DNA of 64,000 bases from Polytrichum commune (GCA_950295325.1 OX485809.1:27962001-28026000); one strand, 5' to 3'; positions 33,423 through 45,112 are shown, counted from the first letter of the stretch. Numbers and translations are program-made. The notes: generated by a model not told the origin, from the sequence alone.

Positions 33423-34627
33423 TGTCGGGTAGAGAGGGGTCCGCTTTGGGAAAACACTGGGCTTTTGGCTGCAACTAGATTTGCTTGCCAGACCGTCGAA
33501 TCTTCTTGTCTTCAAAAGTCTCAGTCTTCAGTTTCTTCAAAACTTCAAATTGTTTTCCGTTGGCCTATCCTGTTGCGGCTCTAAACGGGTTAAGGGTAAG
33601 GGTAGGGTGATAAGAAAACACATGCCTCGGATGGGTAAAATGGGACGTCAGAACACGAGCTGACGTCCGACAGATTGGCTCCTAAACTTTCAAACCCACG
33701 GTGACCAGCAAACGCGCCTCAACAATGGGAACAACAAAATACAACCTTGTGGGTCATCAATCCCACTTCGTTGTCACAAACATGAAATGAGGCTTTTATG
33801 GTTTCCCACAAAAACCCGCAACAATTTTACGATGCAAAAAAATCAAGTACAACTAGCCTCCAAATCCGGCTGGGAATCACAAAAAAAAAATGACAACGAA
33901 CCACAAGCCACAACACACTTGAATCTTGGAAATTCTTCAAGTCTTCCAATCTTCATATGCACACCAAATTGATCGAATCATATCTTTACAAAAAAAAAAC
34001 TAACGATAAGTGCTACACTTCCTCAAAGGTTTGTTGCAAACAAAAGACTTGTCCGTCTTCTATGGTCGGTCGAAGTCTCAACTATTCTTGGCAACAGCCA
34101 ACAGACCTCCCTTCACTCAAACTAGCACAACTTTTGTTTTTTTGCTAACTTCCATTCAAGCAAGTGATCACTCTCGAGAAAACAACACCATGAAACGCAA
34201 CTCCTGCATTTTTTTTATTTTCAGATTCTCGTAAAATCCACTCACACACCATGAGCTTCCAACAACAACAACCAAAAAAAAAACTCTCTTCTTCCCAACC
34301 TCTTCTCTCCCTCTGAGTCTTCTCTCCAACCACACATGTGAGATAAGCCCAAAAATCCTTCTCTTATCCTCATCACATGGCTTCTAATTATCCATTGGTC
34401 TAAAAATAAACTAAAGATAAAACTAGAAGTAAGACTAAAAGATATAAGCTAAGAGTAAAAAAAAAAGATAAGATTAAAAGGGTAAACTAAAAGTCACTAA
34501 GAATAAACTATGAATAAACAAAAAAAATCTATTTCTATTCCCTTTTAATTTTCCTCCAAATCAAAGAATCACAATGCAACACAAAATAAGTACACATCTA
34601 TATAGTGTACGCATTTACATTACGACA
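33423..34627. mobile_element. 1.2-kb insertion splitting the copia pol, TGTCG...CGACA
   Basis: The host copia frame reads HIP before and GLAKNLFS after. Removing 33423-34627 and one copy of CCG (33420-33422, 34628-34630) rejoins it in frame. The ends are TGTCGGGTA and TTACGACA. This is either a solo LTR (TG...CA ends, though 5 bp rather than 3 would be expected) or a short-TIR DNA element with a 3-bp duplication. No coding region. Confidence 0.75.
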
Positions 34628-34630
34628 CCG

Positions 34631-35300
34631 GGACTTGCCAAGAATTTGTTTTCAGCCAAACAATTAGACAAAGTTGGTGGAGAAATCTGCATCAAAGTTA
34701 GGATATGTGGACCTATGTAAGTCGGGACACATACAAGGTCTACTTACTTCATTATGTACATTGATGATCTTATAAGATATTGCCATGTATACTTAATGAC
34801 ACATAAATCGCAAGCATTTGATAAATTTCTATAAAACAAAAGCTTTGTAGAAAAACCAACAAATCACAAAATTAAAAGAGTAAGGTCATATCAAGGTGGA
34901 GAATATGTGTCCAACGAGTTCAATGATTATTGTCAAAAAGAAGGCATCAAAAGAGAACTTACTACAACCTACATAGCATAACAAACCGGGAAGTAAAAAT
35001 TAAAAAATGGGACAGTGGCTAGAGTAGTTCTATCCATGTTATCCTATTTTTAAATTACCAAAGACATTTTGGGGTGAAGCACTTTAAATTGCAAATTACC
35101 TATAAAATAGAAGTCCTACAAAGGCTATAACAACAAATAAAACTCCTTTTGAAATATGGCATGGAATACAACCAAATTTATCTTATCTTAAAGTTTTTGG
35201 ATGCAAAACTCATGGTTTAATTCACAAGGGATTAAGAAGAAAATTAGACTCACATTCTCTTGAAGCAATCTTCCTAGGCTATTGCGTGATTATAAACTTT
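34631..35300 (+). pseudogene. Decayed copia integrase
   Basis: Continues the split element: GLAKNLFSAKQLDKVGGEI, then YFIMYIDD, RSYQGGEYVSNEFNDYCQKEG (the catalytic D of RSDxGGEY is now Y), and AIFLGYC. Multiple stops. It ends at the truncated gypsy-type LTR. Confidence 0.8.
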
Positions 35301-35579
35301 GAGATAGGAAGTTTCACAAGAAATATTCTAAATCTACTTACTCGTAGATGCGACACATAAATTCATCATAACATAGATATAACTAATATAGAAATTCCTA
35401 CCTCATCAACTTAATGAGATGTAAATCTTGTCACTGTTCTATCAACTTGGACATGGGCAAGTAATGGCCAATTGACCAATATCTTTTAGAATTTACCACA
35501 AATCCTTAACAACTTACCTACTTTCTAATCCTAAGTAAATCTTCACAATACTATTGAATCCACAATTTTAACCATAACA
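35301..35579 (-). repeat. Truncated LTR of Ty3/gypsy-type element (3' LTR)
   Basis: Matches 52300-52575 in the same orientation over about 280 bp (for example CTACTTGCTCGTAGATGCGACACATAAAT with small changes) and lacks the outer 230 bp or so. The next interior bases on the minus strand, AAGTGTGGGGATAA, look like a polypurine tract. Confidence 0.75.
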
Positions 35580-35620
35580 TTATCCCCACACTTATAGCAA
35601 AATCCGTTTTCGGAATTTCT

Positions 35621-35931
35621 CTAGTCCAACAAGTTTACATAAGTTTTTTTCAACCTGTCATGATTAACCCGATCCGGGTAATCTGTTTCATCCAAATTGC
35701 GTAAAGAATAAGTATTGTTTGTCGTAAAAACTTCTTTAATTTCGTACGATCCAAACCACTTAGGTAGTGGTTTTTTGTGAGCTCTATGAAAATGCCTTGA
35801 GTCGTACATCATCACCAAATTTCCGATTTCAAATACTCGCTTCTTCACCTTCATATCTCACACTTTCTTCATTTTTGCTTGAACAACTTCAATCGCTTGT
35901 CTTGCCCTCAATTGGATATTGTCCAACATAT
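35621..35931 (-). pseudogene. Ty3/gypsy integrase C-terminal region
   Basis: Frame KKRVFEIGNLVMMYDSRHFHRAHKKPLPKWFGSYEIKEVFTTNNTYSLRNLDETDYPDRVNHDRLKKTY is the typical gypsy integrase tail (VGDLVLMYD...KLLPKWxGPYxI...NxxxLK). Upstream LRARQAIEVVQAKMKKV precedes a stop. It lies just inside the LTR, as expected for the end of pol. Confidence 0.85.
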
Positions 35932-37099
35932 CTGTCATAACATGGAATCCAAATGAGGTTCGACATCATGATGCATTCATTTTCTCATCTTACTACCAAT
36001 CACGCAACAATAGCAAAGCCGCTACCAACTTCAGAAAGATAAAAGAACCATCAGCAAACTTTTTTCCTCTTTGTAACCGTCAACTCGAACTACGTCGTGC
36101 GCAAGTCTTGTCTCATGCAGCCTTTACAAATTCTCAACCCAACATCGTCTGCAAGGGACCTCCGTCCCTACAACGTGTCTCTAGGTGGCATATACCCTAC
36201 AACAATTGCTTGAACCTAACCACGTATGCTCAACCAAGCATCATCAACAGAGCGCCTCCGCCCTTCCTTTGCAAACCTTCATGTGGCATTTTATCCGCAG
36301 CGTCCACTCGAACACCTCTCAATCATTACTATGTCCAATTCCTTGCGCTTACGCTTCTCTAGGACAACACCAGCGCCACCAGGAAAATTCCTGATACCCA
36401 GTTTAGAGACTTCGATAACAAAATTTGCCAATGTCACACACATTCCTGGCACATTATTAACTACAACTATGCCCTAACAACAAAGACGACAAATACACTT
36501 CTTTCGCCATAAAACATATATGTGAAATCACTTCTCTGCTTCAGCATCGTTACTGATATAATACAACAACATGTCGCGAATGAAACTCACTTCACAAAGC
36601 TCCATCCAACACTATCAACATAATGTTACTTCCACTGACCACAAGCAAGACACCATTATCGATACTCCGACGACGATCTCCAATAGGCGCTAGAATGAAG
36701 ACAACATATGTTACAAACCCCTGTCTCGAACCTCGGAGAATCAAATCATTGGCAAGATTTCGTTCAAGACAACGCCTCCATCCCAACTACGGAATTATCT
36801 AACGAGGCTACCACATGCCTCCTTCCGAAGAACCATAGTATTCCAGACACCACTACTCGTGTTTTTGATGAATATTCGTGTTCAGCTCCCTCGACGACCT
36901 CGTGATCTTACTCACTTCACGGCTGAACCACAACACCACGAGACTTGTGGATACCGTCATTTTCAAAGCCTGCAGGCACCCCTCGCAAACTTCGCCTCGA
37001 GCTACACACATTTCCAGATGTATCAATCCAAATATTGTGTTATAATCCCATTATCGGCTTAGTGTTCTCATGGCCCATGCCACAATCATAATGTTGCAA
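35932..37099. other. Interior of gypsy-type element, undefined
   Basis: No recognisable domain. The last part (about 37070-37099, CATGCCACAATCAT...) resembles 49100-49135, so it belongs to the same repeat that received the MULE. Confidence 0.45.
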
Positions 37100-37108
37100 G
37101 TGTCGATC
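37100..37108. repeat. MULE target-site duplication, left
   Basis: GTGTCGATC, identical to 47248-47256. Confidence 0.95.
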
Positions 37109-37552
37109 CCCTAACATTACCCAACCCAATGGTCTTAACTCCATCCCGGAGTTCGAGGCATGGCAGAGGTGCGTCAGTAGTACTTTGTCCCAAACCTGGA
37201 CCCAGCCCGGGCCGGAGCTCCAGCAGCCAGCCCCGTGCGTCACCCTGGCCGTCGCCCACGCTGGCATCGGCTGCCCCTGCTCCACGGTGTCAGCCGTTCA
37301 CGCTGGCACCTCCGCCACGCTGTCACCCCAGCCTACGTGTCGGCCGCCCGCCTCCACGTCCGCATGCCCATCCCTTGAGGGTGGCCCATGCCCTTGCATC
37401 ATGCCATGGTGCTCGGTATCACCATGGCCTTCACCCACCCATCCATGCTGGTAACCTAACCGCCCTCGGGGAGCGCGTCATTTCAAACACGCACTCAGCC
37501 ACCCCTAATGATTGTGTGTAATTAACTTGCTCATTCAGTAGAGACTGCAAAT
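37109..37552 (+). repeat. Left terminal inverted repeat of the MULE
   Basis: Inverted copy of 46853-47247, apart from a block of about 48 bp (about 37449-37496) present only here. Differences seen between the copies are all transitions. The pro-rich open frame across it is a by-product of its GC-rich composition. Confidence 0.93.
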
Positions 37553-37732
37553 TTTTGCTGCAATGGAGATTGTTACACGAAGTGATGCGATGTGAGCAAT
37601 GATGCGGACAAGCTATACGGACAAGATCACCTCATTGATCATATCTTTTCAGGATTCCTTTGGTTTCATGCTTTTGATTAATCGTAACATGTGCATTAAC
37701 TAAACAATCTTCATTTTTGTAGCACTGGAATG

Positions 37733-38050
37733 TCTTGCATGTAGTGATGCGACCGCTCCAATGATGTACTCAAGGTATATGTCTAAAACCATTAAGTCGA
37801 GTGCCCACATCGCACACGGTGGTCACAATCACCCTCACTCATTGTGTTTTCCATATTTCTTCTCAGATCTGCAATCAACCATTGCTTCTGTCTTGCATGT
37901 ACTGATGCGAAGCCAACAATGATGTACTGAAGGTATGTGTGTGAAACCACTAAGCCGAGCGCCCTGATCGCACACGGTGGTCACAATCGCCCTCACTCAT
38001 TGTGCTTTCCATATTTCTTATTAGATCTGCAGTCCACCATCGCGCCTCAT
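37733..38050 (+). repeat. Two 158-bp direct repeats upstream of the transposase
   Basis: Copies start TCTTGCATGTA at 37733 and 37891 and share GATGCGA, AATGATGTACT, CGCACACGGTGGTCACAATC and CCCTCACTCATTGTG. Each holds the small palindrome CACAAT...ATTGTG. They lie in the 5' region of the transposase gene and may be regulatory. Confidence 0.8.
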
Positions 38051-38129
38051 TGACTGTAACCAGTTCATTTACTGCTCACTTCTCTTTCATTATGCTCCTC
38101 ATTGCTTCCAGGGTTTAGGGGTTTAGGGT

Positions 38130-40954
38130 ATGCACGAGCAGGTGGAGGTCCTCCGAGTGCTCCACAACGGAACGTCAATGGGATCCTCTGCTGATTTGCC
38201 AACTGAAGTACATGTTGTCCGACATGGAGACCATGGCACTGAACAAACACTTCGCATGCCCTTTGCCGTGGATCCCTCGTATGAGTCTACTTACCGGGAG
38301 GCACACAAAGGGGAGTTTGAGCGGCTCCGCAGTTTCGTTCAGAGACCTGAAGCGGGAACCTTCATGCACACTGATCTATCGTGGGCAAGGCAGATCCGGG
38401 TGAAAGGGAGGAGGACTGACCTCAAGACTCATGCGGCAATTTCGGTTGCGTACATACCTTGGGCAAGAGTCCAGGATTTTGTGAAAGGTGAGGAGGCCTG
38501 CATTGATGCTCCCTGCAAATTTGTTTGCCAAGGCGCTCCATCGAAGGAACAACGAAAACTAGCGTTCCCCCATTGGAACAGCTACTCTGTCGTCATTAGG
38601 TGTGTTTGTAACATGCAATTCGAATTCCATTCTGCATGTTGCAATGTTACAACACTAAAACTTCTTTGTGGCATCTTATACCTCACTCTCCCTTCCACCA
38701 CTTGTTGTCTGCCTCAGGTATCATTGCCAATATGGGCCAAATGACAATGCCTCGCACATACCAGTTGTTACAAAGGATATGTACCAGAAGAAACAAAAAC
38801 TCGATTCCAAGGGCAAATACGTTCCAAATGGAAATGGTCACTCAGGTCCTCGCACATCCACCAGGATGCGAGGATTTGGGCAACGAAGGGGTTGCCAATG
38901 CGGTTTTGTTGTCAAGCGACTGTACCTTAAGCCCTCGGTCGCAGAAATAACGTACCACCAGATGCAGCATGTCAACTTCAAAGGGTTCTTCTGCCATGGT
39001 GCCACAAAGACCGGCCATAAGAGCAGATTCTCTAGCCATCTGTCACCGCATGTTCGGGAATTCATCATGACTCATCTGCGTTTGGGTTTGTCCATCCCGC
39101 AAATAATGGCAAAACATAGGAAACGTTTCCTGGAAATGTGTGAAAGAGGGGACGAGCTCACACGGAACCTCTTCATTTGTGACCAAGACATCCGTAACGT
39201 CGCTGGCCGTCTGGCAATAGAGACCTTCAAACGCGACAACAATGATGCGAAATCTGTTCGTATGTGGGTGCAAGAACATCCCCATCTCGTGTTCTACTAC
39301 AAAGAATCCGGCGTACATGTTCGCGGTGTTATTACACGTGACAACATTTCATTCACGATAGGCATCCAAACAGCTTGGCAACAAGATATGATGCTCAAAC
39401 ACGGACATAAATGTGCTATCTCCATTGATGCCACGTTTGCAACAAATGAAAACAAAGTTTGTTGCTATCATGCTCCATGAATTGTCGTGTTACAGACCGT
39501 CATAGCTACTTGCTTAGCCATAATCCATGTTACAACAATGTTATCTGTAACGTCTATGATCCCCCAGCCTGTAATGTTATTATTTTTCCTTCTTGTGGCA
39601 GTTTCCGCTCTACACCTTGATGGTGTTTGATGATTGGCTAAACGGAGTGCCCGTAGCATACATTATTACTTCTAGTTCCAAGTAACCCAATCTTGAACCA
39701 TGGATAAGGGCGCTCGCCATGAAATTGGCGTCAGTGCAAGAAGATTGGATGCCGAATGCTTTCATTACAGATTGTGCGCAGGCCGAGATCGGAGGGTTGC
39801 AGTCTGTGTGGCCCGGAGTGAAAGTCTTTCTTTGCCTTTGGCATGTCCGTCGTGCATGGTTGAAACAAGCGGTGGCAAAAATTAAAGACCATGCTATCCG
39901 GGCTGGTGTGCTGAAGGGATTGGGTCGTATTATGTACGATACAAAGTGCCCCCATGGAGATGAAATGGGGCCTTGGGCTCTTCGCCAACTGAACGCTCTT
40001 ATGGATAGCTTCCCCATTGTCAACAATTTTTGGGCGTATTTCAACAAACAATGGGCAGACAAGACCCATATGTGGGTTGTGGGGCATCGTAACATGCCTT
40101 ATGCTGGGCAGGACACAAATGCAGCAATTGAAAGCTATCACTCTAACCTTAAAGCCACCTTGCGTGCCTCAAAAGGAAGAGCGCATGGACGTCGGCTGGA
40201 CTGGGTCATATACGAGTTGATAGAGGAAATTCTCTCCCATTATTGGTACCAGGCAATAAGAAAACAATACGGGTTCGTCCCCAACTTGAAACATGAGCAG
40301 TTTGTTATCAATGCAGTTCTCAAAGCGAGAGAAATTCCTGACAATTGTGTCACTCTCCCCATTGCGGATGACGGCTCAGCAATCGTAACCTCCAAGACCA
40401 ACGCAACTAAATAGTATTTTGTGTACAACCCAGACTGTGAGTGGGGTTGCTGTGACTGCGTGTGGGCACTAAAGGGAAACATTTGCAAACATCAGATTAA
40501 AGTCCTCATGATGCTCCATCCTAGCCTTGCAGAGGGAACCATTACACGTTACTGTGGATCCCTTGCAGGCACAACCGAGGGCGGCCGTGGTAACATGTTG
40601 GATCCTGTTCTGCATTTCCCAAATGATTGTTATGATACCGGACCACCAGTGGCCACCCCCACACCAAATCATGCTAATGCCAACCAATGGGTCACACCAT
40701 CTCACGAGGACATCGAAAAACATGTTCGCAACCTTGCAGCAGAGTTCATGGATGCGGCCACGGGTGACACTTTCCTGTTGAAGCACCTCCTAACAGACCT
40801 GCACATTGTAAGGGGGAAGCAACAGACATTGCTTGCTCAGATCAAACATGAGTTGGTGGAGGCATCCCAACCGGACTTGCATTTCTTGCCCAACGACGAT
40901 GGCAGCAACATGTCCCTCAAGCGTAGGAAGGACTTTTTGGAGGAAGGTCGGTAG
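38130..40954 (+). pseudogene. MULE transposase (mudrA-like), two nonsense codons
   Basis: Exons 38130-38599, 38718-39456 and 39602-40954 join in phase through GT/AG introns of 118 and 145 bp, giving about 853 codons. The DDE core has D394 (SIDATF), D460 (FITDCAQAE), the C/H motif LCLWHVRRAW and E580 (TNAAIESYHSNLK). A SWIM zinc motif follows: C687, C689, C698 and H700 in CCDCVWALKGNICKH. An N-terminal C/H-rich part (RGCQCGF...FFCHG) precedes the core. In-frame TAA at 39683-39685 (codon 431) and TAG at 40412-40414 (codon 674) break the protein. The reading frame is otherwise clean. It is a recently dead, or conceivably partly functional, transposase. Confidence 0.9.
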
Positions 40955-41039
40955 ATAAATAATGACAGTCAACCACGTGTTGTAACTTGTGCATGTTACG
41001 ACACACCCCACATGCAGGATGACGTTGCTACACTTAGGG

Positions 41040-41046
41040 TATATAA
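41040..41046 (+). promoter_or_regulatory. TATA box of the 123-codon gene
   Basis: GGGTATATAAGG, 84 bp after the transposase stop and 136 bp before the ATG at 41182. It suggests a separate promoter for the small gene. Confidence 0.65.
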
Positions 41047-41181
41047 GGTCAGGACCTGCCTTCAACGAGACGGGTTCCTTTCTTCCGCACTAGGTCCATA
41101 TGGTTAGGCAACAAGGTGCATTAGCAGTCTCCAACATCTCCCTCTTCCCCTAGCCCGTCATATACCCCATTTTCCCTCACC

Positions 41182-41553
41182 ATGGCACGTTTTGACGTCG
41201 TGCGGGTTGGCGCGTCTGTTTGGAAGTGGCTTTGTAGATGCCCTGATGCCATCGGGCCCGTGCAAGACAGTTCAAGCGACAACGAGTTCTTCACTCCTCC
41301 AACAACGCCTTTGCGTGACGCCGAAGACCTCCGTGTGGCCACCTCCCCGCGATCCCCTTCGGCCCTCACATCCACAGCATGCGGCGTTCAAAGGTTGCTC
41401 TCGCCGGCACAGACTGCTCGACTGCAGCGCCGACATGCAGAGGTTGTGCGGCAACTGACCACCCCACCTCCAGTCGTCACGCCGACCCCACATGGTCCGT
41501 TGAAGGCTTACCAGCGACCGATTAAGGTTTACAGGCCAAGCTGGGCCCTATAG
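41182..41553 (+). CDS. 123-residue protein of unknown function, MULE-encoded
   Basis: Single exon with an excellent start context (TCACCATGGC), a TATA box upstream and a poly(A)-type signal 56 bp after the stop. The product starts MARFDVVRVGASVWKWLCRC. It is rich in Ser, Thr and Pro (SSSDNEFFTPPTTPLRD, TTPPPVVTPTPHGP), with a short basic helix-like stretch LLSPAQTARLQRRHAEVVRQL, and it ends KVYRPSWAL. I recognise no family. It lies between the transposase and the convergent large gene and is intact. It is probably an accessory gene of the element. A disordered regulatory protein is one guess, without proof. Confidence 0.6.
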   Translation: MARFDVVRVGASVWKWLCRCPDAIGPVQDSSSDNEFFTPPTTPLRDAEDLRVATSPRSPSALTSTACGVQRLLSPAQTARLQRRHAEVVRQLTTPPPVVTPTPHGPLKAYQRPIKVYRPSWAL

Positions 41554-41608
41554 TGTCCCGTTCCATGTTACCTCTACCGGACGTAAAGGCTTTCATAAAT
41601 GCATGCTA

Positions 41609-41614
41609 AATAAA
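41609..41614 (+). terminator. Poly(A) signal AATAAA
   Basis: AATAAA in GCTAAATAAACAC, 56 bp past the stop of the 123-codon gene, followed by a T-rich stretch. Confidence 0.55.
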
Positions 41615-42022
41615 CACATTTTGTTTCGTGCACGACTTGTAACATGTTCTGACGTATACATCTCTTTGTTTATGCGAATTGGAAGTCCATACATGTATGA
41701 AGTGCGCATGGCTTGACATATCGCATTGTGAGGGAGAATCGCAACACAAAATTGGCATATCTAGCACATATCTTTTCATGCTTCCGTTACATAGAACATC
41801 ACATGCTAGATTGCAATTGGCTAAATAGAAGGGGGCAATGTTAATACATGTTACAACTTTTACACATCAGTCGTGGGTGTACGAGACAATGGACCCCTGG
41901 CTTCACGGGTTTGCAGATAGTTTGGAGCATAAATTATCCATAGTTTCACTTTTACAGTTTTACACTATTGGATGTGGATGCCCTAAGTCCCCCAAGTCTT
42001 TTGCATCAATTGTAACAGTAAC

Positions 42023-45000
42023 CTAAGCCAAAATCTGCGATGCATCACCAATGGCGTCCGTGGTTGTGCACCCAGAATGTGGAACTTGGGAGGGTGCCTG
42101 TTGTGTGGACTCCACGACGGCCTCCTGCGCAATCTGGGAAACCTCCACAAATGCATGCACATCCACGTCATGAGGCACCATCGCAGGTCGGGGAGTGCTA
42201 ACGACGTCCATCTCTCCACCCAGATTGCGTGTTGTAACATGGGTAAGAGTGGAGTTGGGGGACACCGAGTCTTGCCACTCAAAATCAAGTTGACTAGGCA
42301 ACTCCTCTAGGCTCTTCTCCTGGGTCATGGGGATGTGAAATGCTGGCCCAATATGCTCCACCGGGCGTTGGACATCCTCCGAGGCGCCTACCTTGCCGAA
42401 AGTGCCTATGCTAGCAGGGCTTTGAGGACATGGCTGCGCAACGTCGCAAGATGTAACATCAGCTGGTGGTGTAGCATGTGCTGGTGGATACACCTCCGAG
42501 TGCTCCAACCGCTCTCGCACAATATTGTCGGCAATGTTGCGAAGATCCTCCATGTACTCAGTATGCTCCAACGAAGGGACCATGACATCTGCCAAGGGGT
42601 GCACAGCCGGGCGTGGTTAATTTTGCGTTTGCGGGAATGGATGTTCAAAGCGGACTACTATGATACAGGGCAAAAGTGTGTTTAATTACCTGGTTTCGCA
42701 AGGACATAGCCAATGTCCAAGTCCTCCCGATGTTGTAACCAACACTCGTAACATGCAAGTGCTGGTGAATGAGTTTTGGGACGATCACGAATTACCCAAG
42801 CGTTCATCCACTCCGACTTGTTGTGAAAGGCCATGTCTTGAAGTGCCCTCAACTGGATGGAGTTGCACCACATACGGAATTCTGCCCACCACTCTGGAGT
42901 GGGATTTTTCAAATCCATCCAAGCAGATTCCATGGCTGCAACCCAATCTTGTTGCGAACCCACCAACCGGGCACCTGCAAACACGAGAAAACCCTCATCT
43001 TTCAAGTAAGATTTTGCCAAATGCCACGCACGGGGACCTTCTCCAACGATTTCTTCAACGAGCTTCAACCATCTCCTAACGTTGTCGACAGAACCACCAC
43101 TATGTGGGTGCGAGATGGGATGGGGCACCATGCTATGGAATTTTAGGAAACAACGAAGGAGAAGCACAGACCATGGCACAGGGTAAGCCCTTACAACATG
43201 GGATTCCTGCAAGAGCAATGCATGCACATGTAAACCCTCAACCACTGAATGATACAAAGGGTAGGAGGGTCTGAAGTTTAGGCTCAAAGGATTAGAAACA
43301 AATGCGGCATAGAAAGGGTGCCATCCCCATGTCGCCTCCAGCAAGCAAGGGTAGTGCTCATCGTCCCACTGTTTCATGGCCCTTGAAACAGCGTCGCTAA
43401 TCTTTGCTTGGCGGTCATCATCCCATTGCTTTCGTTGCTTCATCACCTCACGCGACAAAAATAACTGCTGGATGTAGTGGCACAGGGCAGCAATCTCAGA
43501 TTCTAGTGCGGCATCGTCATCAACCTGGCTCATTGCTGCCACAACAATCTTTGTGATGGGTGGCCCGATGTGTGGTTTAGCCTGCGTCAGCATGGAGCAC
43601 TGATGTGACGATGACATTATGGTACATCCAACGCATGTTACGACTACTAAATGACTGCAGTGCAGGGTGTCCACAGTGGCCCATGTCACAGCAATAGTTG
43701 CACATCTGAAATTTGAATGCACCTTGTCACATTTCTGCATGTTACAAGGCCCTAAACTTGCTAATTTCCTTGTACAATGCACCCTGGCCACAGTGCAGCA
43801 TACTACAAAACAATGTGCAGGTTCAAAATTTCAATGTACAACACCCTAAACCATGTTACAACGCGACCTGCATATATTTATAAGCCAATGCACCAATTGG
43901 ATTGGGAGAAGACACAACGTGTACCTGATGTTTGGGCGAGTAAAATCTGCCATAGGCAGCAAAGAGCCTGTCCATGAACGCCGGGTCATTCTTCCAATTG
44001 TAAACCTCCTCCTCGAACGCATGGAAGTCGCCGCACTCCAAGTCAAATTTCAGCAAACCACATGGCAGCAAATGAAACAAACCTGGGGGTTGAATTGGGG
44101 GCCTCAACGGTGGTTTGGGGATGTCCATCCTCACAGATCCACGGGTTGCCGTTGCGGCTCTCACATAGAACACTTGACGCTCCTTTCGCAGCCCCGAAGC
44201 AATATCAAGATCACCTCTAGAGGTATCCATGGGGGGGCCAGGGGTCACAGGTGGCGTAGGGGCAGCATCTGCAACGGGCGAAGGAGGAGCCACAAGGGCC
44301 CACCTCTCTGGGGATGGGCAACGTGTTGCAATTGGCTTGACACGAATGGGGTGGGGAGGCGGTGCAGGTGCAGAAGGCGTCGGGTTGTGTCTCTTGGGCG
44401 CAGAGTTGAACCGCCGGGTGGAGTGGAAAACCCGATGGCCCTCCTCCATCTGTGCGTGACTTCGTTTCTTCGGCCGAGAAGGGGGAGGTTCAGCTTCATC
44501 AGTGCCGTCATCCCCTAGGTCCACGAAATCTTCCGATGGGGGTGGTGGAGTATGTCGCATGGGAGACCGTTGCTGTCTAGGGGTTGGTTGCGACCCACCC
44601 TCCGTCCAGGAATGTGAAGCCCTCAATCGCTCGATTGTGGGCAACATGAACCGCCGCACCTGCACTCTCGCTCCAGTGGGGGGGTAAGTAGGGTCCTTCA
44701 GCTCGGGGTTAAGCTCCAACCACATCGCATTGTCTTGCAAGTTGTCCCACACCAAGCGCTCACCTCGTTGCAATGCCGCTTTCAGGTCTTTACCTTGTTT
44801 GGCCGTCTTGAGGTTGGGGTAGACAGGGAGCTCCAGCTTTGTGCCACTTCGGTCCACGGGTCCACATGTGCAACCCCCCAGCCTATGATCCGTCAAGCGC
44901 AACTTGCTTGGGAAAGATGCTCTGCAGTAGACGCACAACCAGTCATCCCTAGATTTCTGCCCATCCCGACATCGATTGCGAGTACATTCGAGCTTGAGCT

Positions 45001-45112
45001 TGATGTACACGCGCCTCCTGACGCTCTGCTCCACCCAACCTTGTGAATCTCTATTCACAAAATACGTGACCTCGTCCTCTTCGGGCAGGGGCGTTTCTCC
45101 CTCGGCATCCAT
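42023..45112 (-). CDS. 881-residue zinc-finger protein, MULE-encoded, novel
   Basis: Three exons join in perfect phase on the minus strand: 45112-43925, 43581-42690 and 42588-42023. The introns are 343 and 101 bp (GTACAC...ACGCAG and GTAATT...TGGCAG). The start is the ATG in AATATGGATGCC. The protein has an acidic start and a C2HC zinc finger (C60, C63, H76, C81; spacing 2, 12, 4) with extra Cys at 43, 48 and 83. A long Pro-rich, probably disordered middle follows, with a nuclear-localisation-like RPKKR. A predicted helical, Trp-rich core comes next (about 397-690, with two KQWDD motifs and KNPTPEWWAEFRMW), then an acidic low-complexity tail. There are no stops over 881 codons, although the element's transposase is dead. 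I know no family for it. Its place, convergent with the transposase, is that of mudrB in MuDR. An element regulator or anti-silencing factor is my inference. Confidence 0.82.

Noticed and set aside
35919-36477. Overlapping plus-strand frames of up to 147 codons
   Set aside because: No domains, inside the gypsy-type repeat, and antisense to the direction of its pol.
37129-37521. Pro-rich frame in the MULE left TIR (mirrored at 46883-47293)
   Set aside because: It exists in both TIRs because they are inverted copies. Composition is GC-driven with no domain, and the left copy has a private insertion in the frame.
42600-42690. Treating 42023-42604, 42682-43791 and 43856-45121 as three separate minus-strand genes
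   Set aside because: Good GT/AG borders join them in phases 0 and 1 into one uninterrupted gene, which is the simpler reading.
43853-44518. 221-codon plus-strand frame inside the MULE
   Set aside because: Antisense to exon 1 of the 881-residue gene, whose exons join in phase and carry a zinc finger.
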